DNA of 64,000 nt from Gymnorhina tibicen. Lineage: Eukaryota > Chordata > Aves > Passeriformes > Artamidae. A model generated the notes under the pieces. The model did not search any database. It was given only the letters and a program-made list of their open reading frames with translations, and was not told where the DNA came from. Where the stretch lies: the NCBI GenBank assembly GCA_013399875.1, contig VXAZ01004036.1, forward strand, positions 235,680-299,679, written 5' to 3'. Shown here piece by piece: positions 40,290 to 47,182 of the stretch. The translations under genes were made by a program, and so were the position numbers. Numbering within the stretch: the first letter of the stretch is position 1; each line of letters starts with the position of its first letter.

Positions 40290-41029
40290 GTATGTATGGT
40301 GTATCTGTATGTAAATACAACCCAGTGTATATCCAACTCTGTCCTTCCAGTACCTAAAAGGCGTCCAAAAAATCTGAAGAGGGATTTTATACAAGGGCAT
40401 GGACTGACAGGACAAGGGGGAATGGCTTGAAACTAACAGAGCAGGGTTAGATTGGAGATTAGGAAGAAATTCTTCCCTGTGAGAGTGGGCAGGCCCTGGC
40501 CCACGCTGCCCACAGGAGCTGGGGCTGCCCCATCCCTGGCAGTGTTCCAGGCCAGCTTGGATGGGGCTTGCAGCAGCCTGGCCTAGTGGAAGGTGTCCCT
40601 GCCCATGGCAGGGGTTTGGAATGAGATGGTCTTGAAGGTCCCTTCCAAACCAAACCATTCTGTGATTCTGTATAATCACAGAAATTCATCCTTTTGTTAC
40701 CTGGTAAAGGAGAGTTCTGATGGCTAAAGCAGCACCCTCTGAAGTGCCTCAGAGCTGTGGGCAGCAAGAGTGTCTGTGAATCTGTATTTCCATGGAAATG
40801 GAGATGACACTAGCAGAGTTCAGTCATTTGTCACAGACAGCAAATACTGACTTTTGTTTTCCTTTTTTCCTTTTTTTTTTTAGGAGAGGATGCTGCCCCT
40901 CATCTGAATCCCCATCCTTCTGCAGCAAAGGTTTCAGTGCAGCTGCCTGGCAAGAACACAGATAATGAGACACAGAGTCTGAGCAGTGCACATGGAGATT
41001 CAGATTCTTCAGGGACAGACACATTTTAA
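2116..41029 (+). CDS. TALPID3: TALPID3 (KIAA0586) C-terminal region, nine exons, 5' part outside the window
   Basis: Joined exons: 2116-2275, 2852-3098, 3654-3895, 4359-4435, 6094-6228, 7844-8024, 11346-11482, 15033-15120, 40884-41029. The total is 1413 nt, or 470 codons plus TAA, and every junction keeps phase with GT-AG introns. The protein part is rich in Pro, Thr and Ser and looks disordered. It has conserved-looking blocks such as [27 protein letters not shown] and [17 protein letters not shown] recognise these as the C-terminal part of TALPID3, a centriole distal-end protein needed for ciliogenesis and Hedgehog signalling (family knowledge). Full-length family members are about 1500-1650 residues, so roughly the last third is here. 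The essential coiled coil and the start codon lie upstream. Coding status is strongly supported by phase. The gene name rests on recognition without a database search. Confidence 0.75.
2276..2851 (+). other. TALPID3 intron (576 bp)
   Basis: A GT-AG intron that keeps phase 1. Nothing else is visible in it. Confidence 0.85.
2852..3098 (+). CDS. TALPID3: TALPID3 exon (window exon 2), with coding minisatellite
   Basis: Acceptor CACGTGCAG, donor GTGAGT at 3099. It completes the Gly codon split from exon 1 and ends with GT of a split Val (phase 2), covering residues 54-136. It contains a Val-Val-Thr-Pro repeat built on a 12-bp DNA repeat (2881-2937), then Pro-rich and acidic segments ([24 protein letters not shown]). 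Reading through the donor meets TGA at once, which supports this exon end. Confidence 0.87.
2881..2937 (+). repeat. Coding minisatellite in TALPID3 exon 2
   Basis: About five imperfect copies of a 9-12 bp unit (GTGGTCACCCCT and variants lacking one codon), all in frame, giving repeated VVTP/VVT residues. Every unit is a multiple of three, so copy-number change would not break the frame. Confidence 0.9.
3099..3653 (+). other. TALPID3 intron (555 bp)
   Basis: A GT-AG intron, phase 2, AT-rich, with no repeat recognised. Confidence 0.85.
3654..3895 (+). CDS. TALPID3: TALPID3 exon (window exon 3)
   Basis: Acceptor CCTTGCAG, donor GTAACC. It completes the split Val and ends in phase 1, covering residues 136-216. 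The content is Pro/Ser/Thr-rich ([18 protein letters not shown]) and ends with the acidic motif [12 protein letters not shown], whose SEGE core recurs as SEGQ in exons 5 and 6. An open frame runs past the donor to 4149 but loses protein-like composition there, so the donor call stands. Confidence 0.88.
3896..4358 (+). other. TALPID3 intron (463 bp)
   Basis: A GT-AG intron, phase 1. Part of it stays open in the exon 3 frame to 4149, by chance in AT-rich DNA. Confidence 0.85.
4359..4435 (+). CDS. TALPID3: TALPID3 exon (window exon 4)
   Basis: A 77-nt exon between a T-rich acceptor (ATTTTTCAG) and donor GTAAGG. It enters in phase 1, completing an Ala codon, and leaves in phase 0, covering residues 217-242. 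The peptide [19 protein letters not shown], followed by RDANEM, looks like a short amphipathic conserved segment. It is too short to detect by ORF length and was found by phase and splice sites. Confidence 0.87.
5180..5265 (+). mobile_element. CR1 LINE short fragment
   Basis: Matches the CR1 blocks GTGGCCAAACACTGGAAGA and GGGCTAGACAACCTCCAGAG. Heavily decayed and short. Confidence 0.6.
5401..5525 (-). mobile_element. CR1 LINE 3' fragment, reverse
   Basis: Begins with the reverse-complemented tail (CATAAAATCAGAGAA), then TGAGTTGGAAGGGACCCA and GTCCAACTCCTGGC, the same CR1 type as the copy at 51643. Confidence 0.75.
6094..6228 (+). CDS. TALPID3: TALPID3 exon (window exon 5), conserved DYDPPSEGQ block
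   Basis: Strong pyrimidine tract and TTCTAG acceptor; donor GTAACC. The exon is 135 nt, phase 0 to 0, residues 243-287. It reads [17 protein letters not shown], then [16 protein letters not shown] and EEMDHLE. This is the least low-complexity part of the visible protein and the main basis for my TALPID3 call. Because it is symmetrical, skipping it would keep the frame. Confidence 0.9.
6229..7843 (+). other. TALPID3 intron (1615 bp)
   Basis: A GT-AG intron, phase 0. Only a short GT run near 7326-7340 stands out. Confidence 0.85.
7844..8024 (+). CDS. TALPID3: TALPID3 exon (window exon 6)
   Basis: Acceptor GTTCTCTTCAG, donor GTACAG. Phase 0 to 1, residues 288-347. It begins [20 protein letters not shown] and continues [18 protein letters not shown]. 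The SEGQ motif repeats that of exon 5. [12 protein letters not shown] is basic and probably helical. Confidence 0.88.
8025..11345 (+). other. TALPID3 intron (3321 bp)
   Basis: A GT-AG intron, phase 1, with a CR1 fragment at 9294-9577. The rest is AT-rich unique sequence. It ends in the tandem CAGCAG acceptor. Confidence 0.85.
9294..9577 (+). mobile_element. CR1 LINE 3' fragment
   Basis: Contains GATTTAGATTAGCTGTGATG, AAATTCTTCCCTGGGAGG, GCTGTGGCTGCCCCATCCCT and GGTCCCTTCCAACTCAAACC. The tail is decayed (TTTCCATGGTTCTGTAG). Confidence 0.9.
11346..11482 (+). CDS. TALPID3: TALPID3 exon (window exon 7), with NAGNAG acceptor
   Basis: The acceptor region is TCTCCCAGCAG, so splicing at 11343 or 11346 is possible and both keep frame. 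The upstream choice adds one Ala. Donor is GTGAGC. Phase 1 to 0, residues 348-393. The peptide is [20 protein letters not shown], then a Pro/Ala/Ser-rich stretch ending PLPEDLSQ. Confidence 0.87.
11483..15032 (+). other. TALPID3 intron (3550 bp)
   Basis: A GT-AG intron, phase 0, with a CR1 fragment at 14396-14577. An unexplained 105-codon + strand open frame at 12746-13063 has no recognisable domain. Confidence 0.85.
14396..14577 (+). mobile_element. CR1 LINE fragment, 3' tail missing
   Basis: Typical 3' region up to CTTGGAGCAACCAGTTCTAA. The last 80 bp or so of the element are absent, so it was deleted after insertion. Confidence 0.85.
15033..15120 (+). CDS. TALPID3: TALPID3 exon (window exon 8), basic block
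   Basis: An 88-nt exon, phase 0 to 1, residues 394-422. It encodes [20 protein letters not shown], then RKSEEMQQE. Donor is GTAAAT. The acceptor (GATACATAG) has a poor pyrimidine tract, so inclusion may depend on an enhancer. Skipping it would shift exon 9 out of frame to an early stop. It is followed by the 25.8-kb last intron. Confidence 0.84.
15338..15691 (+). mobile_element. CR1 LINE 3' fragment with two tail octamers
   Basis: Starts in the CAGCCTGGAGAAGAGACAGC region and runs through the complete 3' end to two ATTCTATG units. It lies 217 bp after exon 8. Confidence 0.93.
18770..18910 (-). mobile_element. CR1 LINE 3' fragment, reverse
   Basis: Reverse tail (CACAGACTCACAGAATGG), then GGTTGGAAGGGAGCTCAAAG and TTGCTCCAAGCCCCATCCAG. 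It breaks off after TTTCCAGGGATG. Confidence 0.88.
19671..19736 (+). other. Candidate 66-nt cassette exon of TALPID3
   Basis: A good pyrimidine tract ends in CCTAAAG, then 66 nt open in the TALPID3 frame, then AAG before GTAATT. Both edges are phase 1, so inclusion would insert 22 residues (starting [15 protein letters not shown]) without a shift. A decoy of this quality can arise by chance in 25 kb, so this is only a candidate. Confidence 0.2.
20854..21147 (-). mobile_element. CR1 LINE 3' fragment, reverse
   Basis: CATAGAATCATGGAATCAC tail, the full core through TGTGCCAGGGCCTCCCCACC, then the decayed upstream part ending near CACTTTATGCCC. Confidence 0.9.
22648..23072 (+). mobile_element. 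CR1 LINE 3' fragment (425 bp)
   Basis: One of the longer copies. It starts at GATGTGATCAGAGGGCTGGA, contains GGAGACAGGCTGGGAGAG and the core, and ends in a decayed octamer (GTCCGTGATTC). Confidence 0.92.
23985..24187 (+). repeat. CCTTTT hexanucleotide array
   Basis: About 26 nearly perfect CCTTTT units to about 24140, then degenerate C/T-rich units. The whole 200 bp or so is pyrimidine on the + strand, which accounts for the FPFPFP and KRKRKR open frames. Confidence 0.97.
24418..24610 (+). other. Candidate alternative terminal exon of TALPID3
   Basis: A strong acceptor (TTGCTTATTTTTCTAG) is followed by an open frame in phase 1 continuing from exon 8. It gives Asp from the split codon, then [15 protein letters not shown] and a further Ser-rich stretch, and stops at TGA (24495-24497) after 26 residues. 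AATAAA follows at 24587-24592. Together these would make a short alternative C-terminus. No transcript evidence is available and the 3' end is a guess. Confidence 0.25.
26853..27074 (+). mobile_element. CR1 LINE 3' fragment
   Basis: Starts at GAGTTTAGATTAGATATTAG and ends at CCATTCTGTGTGG. Severely 5' truncated. Confidence 0.9.
30685..30960 (+). mobile_element. CR1 LINE 3' fragment, second subfamily type
   Basis: Differs from most copies: AATTTCTTCACTGAAAGGGT, AGGCTGCCCAGGGGAGTGTT and GTTGGATGTGGCACTTGGG. It resembles the copy at 53170. Confidence 0.88.
31985..32105 (-). mobile_element. CR1 LINE fragment, reverse
   Basis: Matches AACCCCTGCCATAGGCAGGG, CACCTTCCACTATCCCAAAT and CCAGCCTGGCCTTGGACACT. 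Both ends are lost. Confidence 0.82.
34848..34930 (+). repeat. Purine-rich imperfect tandem
   Basis: AGATAAGAGAG and GAGGAGCAGAT-like units recur before the CR1 at 34930. Possibly expanded from the CR1 5' junction. Confidence 0.6.
34930..35322 (+). mobile_element. CR1 LINE 3' fragment (393 bp)
   Basis: Starts at TGACAGGCTGAGAGAGCTGG and includes ATGTTCAGCCTGGAGAAG and the full core to CCATTCTGGGATTCTATA. An imperfect purine-rich tandem lies directly before it. Confidence 0.92.
35964..36245 (+). mobile_element. CR1 LINE 3' fragment
   Basis: Starts at AGAGTGTGGACTGACAGGAC, carries the core, and ends CCATTCTGTGTTTCCATGAT. Confidence 0.9.
37840..37892 (+). repeat. Pyrimidine-rich low-complexity tract
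   Basis: An irregular CTTTTTT run, which gives a Lys-rich open frame on the other strand. Confidence 0.85.
38151..38519 (-). mobile_element. CR1 LINE 3' fragment, reverse (369 bp)
   Basis: GGAATCCCAGAATCCCAGAA tail, the core, and upstream sequence down to AGCCTTTTCTTCTCCAGG. It forms an inverted pair with the copy at 40343. Confidence 0.92.
39089..39155 (+). repeat. Short duplicated segment
   Basis: TGTCTCTACCCTGA occurs at 39089 and 39115, and CCATGAATTGAT at 39104 and 39144. A small tandem duplication with a later insertion. Confidence 0.75.
39694..39862 (+). mobile_element. Solo LTR of an endogenous retrovirus (169 bp)
   Basis: Begins TGTTGT and ends ACAACA, a perfect 6-bp terminal inverted repeat with TG...CA ends. 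It is flanked by a 6-bp direct repeat with one mismatch, AATGGG (39688-39693) and CATGGG (39863-39868). Inside, in promoter order, are CCAAT (39740), a TATA-like CATAAAA (39771) and AATAAA (39792). No gag, pol or env is present. A 6-bp target duplication suits ERVK-type elements, but the class is not certain. It is short for an LTR, so an internal deletion is possible. Confidence 0.8.
40237..40298 (+). repeat. TG dinucleotide microsatellite
   Basis: 22 TG units (40237-40280) followed by TATG-type units. It lies 45 bp before a CR1 copy in the last intron. Confidence 0.97.
40343..40672 (+). mobile_element. CR1 LINE 3' fragment
   Basis: Starts at CCTTCCAGTACCTAAAAGG and ends ATTCTGTGATTCTGT. 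It lies only 211 bp before the last TALPID3 exon. Confidence 0.92.
40884..41029 (+). CDS. TALPID3: TALPID3 last coding exon (window exon 9) with stop codon
   Basis: The acceptor has a very strong pyrimidine tract (T-run then TAG). It completes a Gly codon from exon 8 and encodes residues 423-470, ending in TAA at 41027-41029. The C-terminus is Ser/Asp-rich and ends [10 protein letters not shown]. Downstream polyadenylation signals fit a terminal exon. It is linked to exon 8 by matching phase, the shared Ser/acidic style and the absence of any other candidate gene. No transcript evidence was available. Confidence 0.85.
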
Positions 41030-41221
41030 AGCTCACGGCTGTTTCTGACGGTCTCTGTCTGAAGATGTTGTCACTGGTACATTTGTCTGTCTGGTGTGAT
41101 AGTCTGGGTGTTCCATCAAAAGAACAGTCTTTCAGTACTGTTTATTTTCTACTGTTTTTCTTACAATTTTGTGATTATTTTAAATGATTCTGTCTGTGAA
41201 TATATCAATTATTTTTAAGCA

Positions 41222-41227
41222 AATAAA
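41222..41227 (+). terminator. Polyadenylation signal AATAAA (first)
   Basis: A canonical hexamer 193 bp after the stop codon. Confidence 0.6.
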
Positions 41228-41263
41228 ATGCAGCTTTTTTCAGAATCGTTGTGAGTTGAAGTC

Positions 41264-41269
41264 AATAAA
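41264..41269 (+). terminator. Polyadenylation signal AATAAA (second, likely main)
   Basis: A canonical hexamer 42 bp after the first, followed at about 30-40 bp by a GT-rich stretch (GTGAATGTGAAGGTGGTTGG), as expected downstream of a cleavage site. Confidence 0.65.
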
Positions 41270-41290
41270 GGCCTTTTAAATATTTATTGT

Positions 41291-42400
41291 ATTACAGGTG
41301 AATGTGAAGGTGGTTGGTATTAAAATCCACTGCAGAAGCGTGTCTCACTGATGGAAAACCTCTTGGCTCAATATCACATCAGTAGTGTCAAAATGTTGAG
41401 CCAAAGGAAAATATGTTTGGAACCAAAGTCTGCAAGAAAAATGTGTTTCTAGGTATCATCAGGGGTTGTTCATCCTTAGAAGACCACTATGACAAGCCAG
41501 TAATTCAAACTTGTACTTAAAAAATACCTTTAGAGTTTGCATTGTTATTATGAAGAATTTTACTTTTTTTAGACTTACAAGAATTTGTCAGCATTTCACG
41601 TTTGTTTCCCTAAAGGTTTTTTCCCATCTTGAAGCATGTGAGTGAGAGATTGTGTGAGTAAGGCTATTTCTTTACACTTTTAATGGAAATTTTTTTTTCC
41701 TTCTGAGACAGAATTAACTCCTGCAGTCTCAGCCCTTCAGAATCATGACAGTCTCAGTCAGGAATGCCACAGTAATGGTTAACAGCAAGAGTGTATGGAC
41801 ACAGTGCCACCCTCCCAGGGACTGCTCCACCTTTTTGTTGCCTCCATCAGGACAAGGTGGTTGATCCAGGAGGAAGGTAGGATCACCTGCCCCAAACAGC
41901 ATCCAAGCAAAATGAGAAAGAGGAATTCAGACATGTTCCAGTAGAAGAACTGGGAAAAGAGGCTCTTTCCTAAGCAAGGCAAACACAGCTTTTGCTCTGT
42001 GCCTCATCACTTACGAGAGACACTTGGTTGTTGCAGATTCTCATAACCGTGAACAGTTCCCATTACTCTTATTTGCTGGCACCTGCACTGATTTCATCTC
42101 TCCTTAACAGAGAAGTATTACAAGTTCCTTTTGGCTTTATGTTGATCTCATTGACCACAAGGTTCAGTTAATTTCCTGCAGCATCCGCAAGGGTGAATTG
42201 AAAAAGAGAGAAAGCTTCAGCCCTTCAAGGTCAGTAATATCCCAAGGATTCAGCTTTCAGGGGTCTCTTAAGCACCTTGGAGAGTTGTGCTCTTGTCTGT
42301 TGTGACTGACACATAAATAGCAGATTTGGGTGGGGGTAAAAGTGTCAGGCTTTGTGCAAAAGGCAACATCACTTTAAAAAAAAGAAAAAGCACAAATGAG
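41291..42400. other. Intergenic sequence after TALPID3
   Basis: Unique sequence with no supported gene. Confidence 0.7.
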
Positions 42401-42629
42401 AATCACAGAACCATGGAATGGTTTGGGTTGGAAGGGACCTTAAACACCATCTTGTTCCAACCCCTTGCCATGAGCAGGGACACCTTCCACTATCTCAGGT
42501 TGCTCCAAGCCCCGTCCAAGCTGGCCTGGAACACTGCCAGGGATAGGGCAGCCACAGCTTCTCTGGGCAGCGTGGGCCAGGGCCTCACCACCCTCCCAGT
42601 CAAGAATTTCTTCCTAAGATCCAATCTAT
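42401..42629 (-). mobile_element. CR1 LINE 3' fragment, reverse
   Basis: AATCACAGAACCATGGAATG tail, then the core to AATTTCTTCCTAAGATCCAA. Confidence 0.9.
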
Positions 42630-45600
42630 GAGATGGCATCCCTGGCAGCTGGGTTCCAGCACGAGATACTACAACCCTTGGCACCAGCAGAGAGCTGCTT
42701 CTCAACGTTCTGGTGCTGTGAGGAGGATCTGCACAGTTGTGTTCATTGCTGCTCTCTCTGGAACTGCACTTCAGATCACACTCCTGACCCAATCAATGCT
42801 TTGTATAAACAGCTTCTCTGGGGAGGATGAAGATGTTCTTTTACCCTGCAGTAGGTTGCTACAAGAGGTGATTGCACTAGAACAAGTGAGAGGATAAGGA
42901 AATGCAGTGGGAAGGGCAAGAGCTTCTTAAACCAGCTTTCCTGCAAGAGCAAACCTTCCTGAAGCTGTGTCCCAAGGGCTCTGTCAGTCTCCCGGATGGC
43001 ATAGGGTGCTGATGTATAATTTAGGTCCCCTTTGTAGCAGTGTAAAGAGCAGTTGAGCTGTTCCTGTGCCCAGGGCTGCAAGGCTGGGTCAGGATGTGCT
43101 TTGCTAAACAAAGTGCAGTAATTGAATCGAGAACATGCAGAGAGCTGACAAATGAGGGATGGGGATGGGATGGGAGGCAGCAGATGGATACACAGGCAAG
43201 GAGACTGTTCAGGAAAGGATGAGGCAGCCCAACCAGTGGGAGAGGCCATCAGCTCATAATCCCAGGAAAATTACTGCGTGGGGTTTTATTGTCTGCAATG
43301 CTGAGCATCTCACATTTTGTTCCAATTATCTTTTCTTGCAATTAATCAAAGGTGTTGTCATTGTCATTGACTGAATTGTGGAGAAATTTTGAGCAAAATA
43401 TGGCAGGAAATGCCCAGTGAATACCATTTTCAGTCAGTTTTAAAAATTCCCCATAGGGCTGTGTTCTCTCCCAGCTTGTCGTGACTGACTGATCTTTTTG
43501 AAGCTTCTGGGTTCCTGGCACTGGGCTTCAAAGATCTGCTGCTGGTGGGGATTACACCATGGATGGCAGTGGGATCTGCTAATCCTTCATCCCCACTTCA
43601 ATCTCTGCCATTCCCATTCAAAGAGCATTTTGGAGAGGTGAAAAAGTGCAAACCCTTCACTCTTCCTTCCTCCAGGCTTCCCCAAAACAATGTGTCCTGC
43701 CACATAAACATAAGGGAACCTCTGTAAATCTGGCACTCCATGCATGGATCATATTACAATTATTTATATTCCTAGGAAAAGCCAGGGGGAGAAGGGAGGG
43801 TTGCTTTAGTTTTTATCTGAGGCTCCATTTTGACTTTGAAATGGAAAAAGCCCCTGAACGTATCTTCTAGAGATTTATCTATTTCTTACTGTTGGATTCA
43901 ATCTTGTATTTCAGGTTCCTGTAAGTAGTTTTCCGGAGTTGGAAATGGTAAGCACATGTTCTGTGAGCACAGCCAAGCCTTGATAAGGAATTTTTCTGTC
44001 TGCGTCTCCAAGTTCCATTTTGTTTCTACAGCTTTTATGATTGAAAATGCACATTTCTCATGGGCACTCACAGAACTGAAACAGCGTGATTTGCAAGCTT
44101 GCTAAATGGATTTCTTCCAAGCCAGTCATTGGGGTATGTCATCAAAGCTTAACAGCATCAAATAGAATTCCATCCAGGAAAAGTATTAAAAAACCACCTC
44201 TATACAGCTCTATTTTTCAGTTAAATCTCAGCAGCAGAGAGGTGAGGGGGTAGGGAGGGTGTTATTGGATTTCAGGATTGTAGCATGGAAACCAAACCCC
44301 TGGCTTTATTTTTTGATTTGACCGAATTCCTGGTGAAGTTTGCTCATGTCTTACATTGGGAAGGCACTGGAACGAGGGTGTTTGTTCATGGATTGGACTG
44401 GCAGTGCTAGGAAAGCACAAAACTGAAATGTCAGAAGCTTTTATATTTGCAGAGAATCTTTTTCTGACTTTGATAAGGAAAAATCTGGCATTTTAGAAGT
44501 GAGGTGCTCAAGAATCCAAATCCATGGCTTTTTTTCCCCTTCTCTCCCCTTCCTGAAGAGTAAAGAGAGCTGCTGTCTGGTGAGGGTGGTAGGACATGAG
44601 ATTCCTGGCATGGGAGGAGATCCCAGCTCCCAGGCCAGCACTGGCTCTGGGAGAGGACTCCAGCTGGTGTCACCCTCCCCTGCTCAGCTTATCTTGGTTT
44701 TCAGTATCAGAAGCAGAAAATCTCATGTGCACACTTCATCTTATCTAGATTGTGGGAAATTGGATAAAAGTGAGGTTTTTGTTATTCCTGTTCCTAGATC
44801 AGAGATGGAAGTTGTCAAAATTAGCTGCTAAAAACATGAGCTGACCTTCCCAGGTGCTTTATGAATCGCTGCAGGATAACATTTCTGTCCTGACCGAGGA
44901 AAGATGTGTGTGCCAACCCCCTCCCAGTGGATTAAGCACTCAGATGTGTAAAATGACACATGTGCAAAAATTCTGTTGGATTCCAGTCTGAAATGTAATA
45001 GAAGAAGAGCTGGAACCCTGCAACTGTTTAACAGCTCACTGTTAACACTTGGCACAAGCGCTGGAGGCAGGACTGCATCCTATGGGATTGTTACAACATG
45101 GGAAATACATCCTTCCCATAGGTGTCCAGTAGTGTTTTGTGTGTGGAACTGAAAGCTTCTGTATAAGAACTGAGATATTTGCCTGGTTGGCAGGAGTGTT
45201 CCTATGGAGATCTCTTTTTTATTCCCCTTTTTCTGCTGCACTCCTGATTTAGATGCATGTCTTTCATAAGTTACCTCAAAATATTTGCTATTTTGATTGT
45301 GTGTTGATGCCTCCCCCAACCTTCCAGGACTTGGATGGGATTTTGCTTCTTTGCTCTTGTGAATGTGGCCAGATCACTTATCCAAATCTCGATGTTGTGG
45401 CATCCTTGGGCCAGGTCAGGGAACGGCAACAAAAGGTTTTTCCAAAAATCCCCAATAAAATTATGGAAATCTCACTATGGTGGTGTGGCCAGCTGAGCAG
45501 AGGCCAGAATAAGGCCTGGGCTTTGTTCCTGTGATGGCAGTAACACAAATCCACAATCCTGTATCCATGTCTGCAGCTTTTGTTATATTTTGGGTAGAAG

Positions 45601-47074
45601 GGGAGGCCTGGTTTTGTCTTTTCACTCATTCTCTGCCTTGAGAGGTGAGTACAGAAAGGGGATTCTTACAGTTCAGGGGTTATTTTGTTCTGTATACGTT
45701 ACTTCATATTTAGGTTAAAATACAGAAAGGAGAGAGAAGTCAAGAAGTGGAATCAGATACCTGTGAGGTGCCTTGATCATGGGGGAGGTCATTCCCCAGT
45801 ATTTCCAGTGCAAGAAAGGGTCATTTTGGGAAGAGGTGCTTCTTCACCCCCTCTGTAGAGTTTCCTTGGGGCAGAGAATCACTGTCCTTCTGGTCAGACT
45901 TCATCCCAAAGGTCCCAGGCTGGCAGATCCTGCACCACAGTTGTAGAGGACCTTGAAGGGGGACGTGAAGCCCCTGAAATGCCTTGAACTAAAAGCCAGT
46001 GGGGCTTTTGCCCGTAGTCTAGGGCAGTTCCCCAAAAAAACGGCTGGGAAGAAGAGACATGTAAAAATCACTCACCTGAAGAGCTGAGCAGGTGCTGAGC
46101 AAAGAACTTCACTAAACCCCAAAAAACTGAAACAACTGGGAAGCAGCAATCCTGCTACTGCTGCCAACTCTGCTGATGAGCTGGAAGCCCAACCAGCCCC
46201 CAGGAGGGAGGTTTGGGAGGAAGGCAGTGAACTCCCAGCAGTGCCAGTCTTCATCCTGCCTACCCTGGGCAGACAAGGCAGCAGCTTGGAGTCCTTAGAA
46301 CACTCTCTCAGCTCTGTTCTCTCCTGGCAGGGGTGCCCAGCTCTGCAAATTAGGGTTGCTAACACTTCCTATTGCCGTGACCTGGCTGCAGGCAGGGATG
46401 CGGAGGGGTTGTTCCCTGCTCTTCTAGAGGTCTCAGCACTCTAATTTGTTACTGTCAGATGCAAAAGCCTCCCCTGGTTGGTGCCTGTTCCTCAATACAG
46501 GTGCAGTTGTACTTCCCCTGCAGCCTGTTATCACCTGGAGAGCCGAGTGTTTGATCACCATGGAAAAATCTTGGCACTGAAACGAGGACTTAGAGCTTAT
46601 TTTTAATGGGTTCTGGGAGCTGCTTCTTGCAGTGACGGAGGATTTGGCTGGGTGAGTGGCATCCTGTCATTTTCTTTCACCCCCTTCCTTTTATCCTGAC
46701 AGTCTGGGAAATTGTGCTGTTCCTGTGTGACGTGCCCTTGGAGAAGGGCGTTCAGCATCCTGCATCTGTCACACAAACACCACCTTCCCTCTCTCCTTCC
46801 CTGCTGCGTCCCCTTAATCAGCACCTATGGCAAAGCAGCAGGCACCGAGCCACGGATCAAACGTGGCACTCGCTGTGAAACGCCGGCAGCTGCTTAAGGA
46901 GCACTCAGGTCTGCTAATGCCGGCTGTTTAAAGCAGCTTTCCAGGCAGCACCGTGCCAGGTGCTGGAGACTCAGGGATTCCTCTGGCCCTTAAGCTCTGC
47001 AGCTCAAGGCTGAGGGGGATTTCCTGTGCTGGGGCTGCTGAGCTGTTGCCTCTTTGAACAGCTGATTTTGTTTT
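42630..47074. other. Intergenic unique block
   Basis: No repeat or gene recognised. Open frames here are short and do not look like protein. Confidence 0.7.
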
Positions 47075-47182
47075 GAATCCCAGAATGATCTGGTTTGGAA
47101 GGGACCTTAAAGACCGTCCAGTTCCAATCTAGGGACACCTTCCACTAGCCCAGGTTGCCGCAAGCCCCCTCCGGCCTGGCCT
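47075..47182 (-). mobile_element. CR1 LINE 3' fragment, reverse, short
   Basis: GAATCCCAGAATGATCTGG, GGAAGGGACCTTAAAGACC and CCACTAGCCCAGGTTGCC. It has a small internal deletion around 47130. Confidence 0.85.

Larger units (their letters stand above)
15121..40883 (+). other. TALPID3 last intron, about 25.8 kb
   Basis: A phase 1 intron about seven times longer than any other here. It holds 11 CR1 fragments, a CCTTTT hexamer array, a TG array and a solo LTR. Unique blocks over 300 bp in which I see no gene: 15692-18769, 18911-20853, 21148-22647, 23073-23984, 24188-26852, 27075-30684, 30961-31984, 32106-34847, 35323-35963, 36246-38150, 38520-39687 and 39869-40236. Short T or A runs lie near 25703, 28429 and 30470. 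Candidate alternative exons at 19671 and 24418 are listed separately. Confidence 0.8.
41030..41290 (+). other. TALPID3 3' untranslated region (approximate end)
   Basis: Sequence from the stop codon to just past the second AATAAA. It is T-rich. The end is inferred from the signals and the GT-rich stretch after 41299. Confidence 0.65.

Noticed and set aside
40080..40430. VCVCVC and THTHTH open frames
   Set aside because: Translation of the TG microsatellite running into a CR1 copy.
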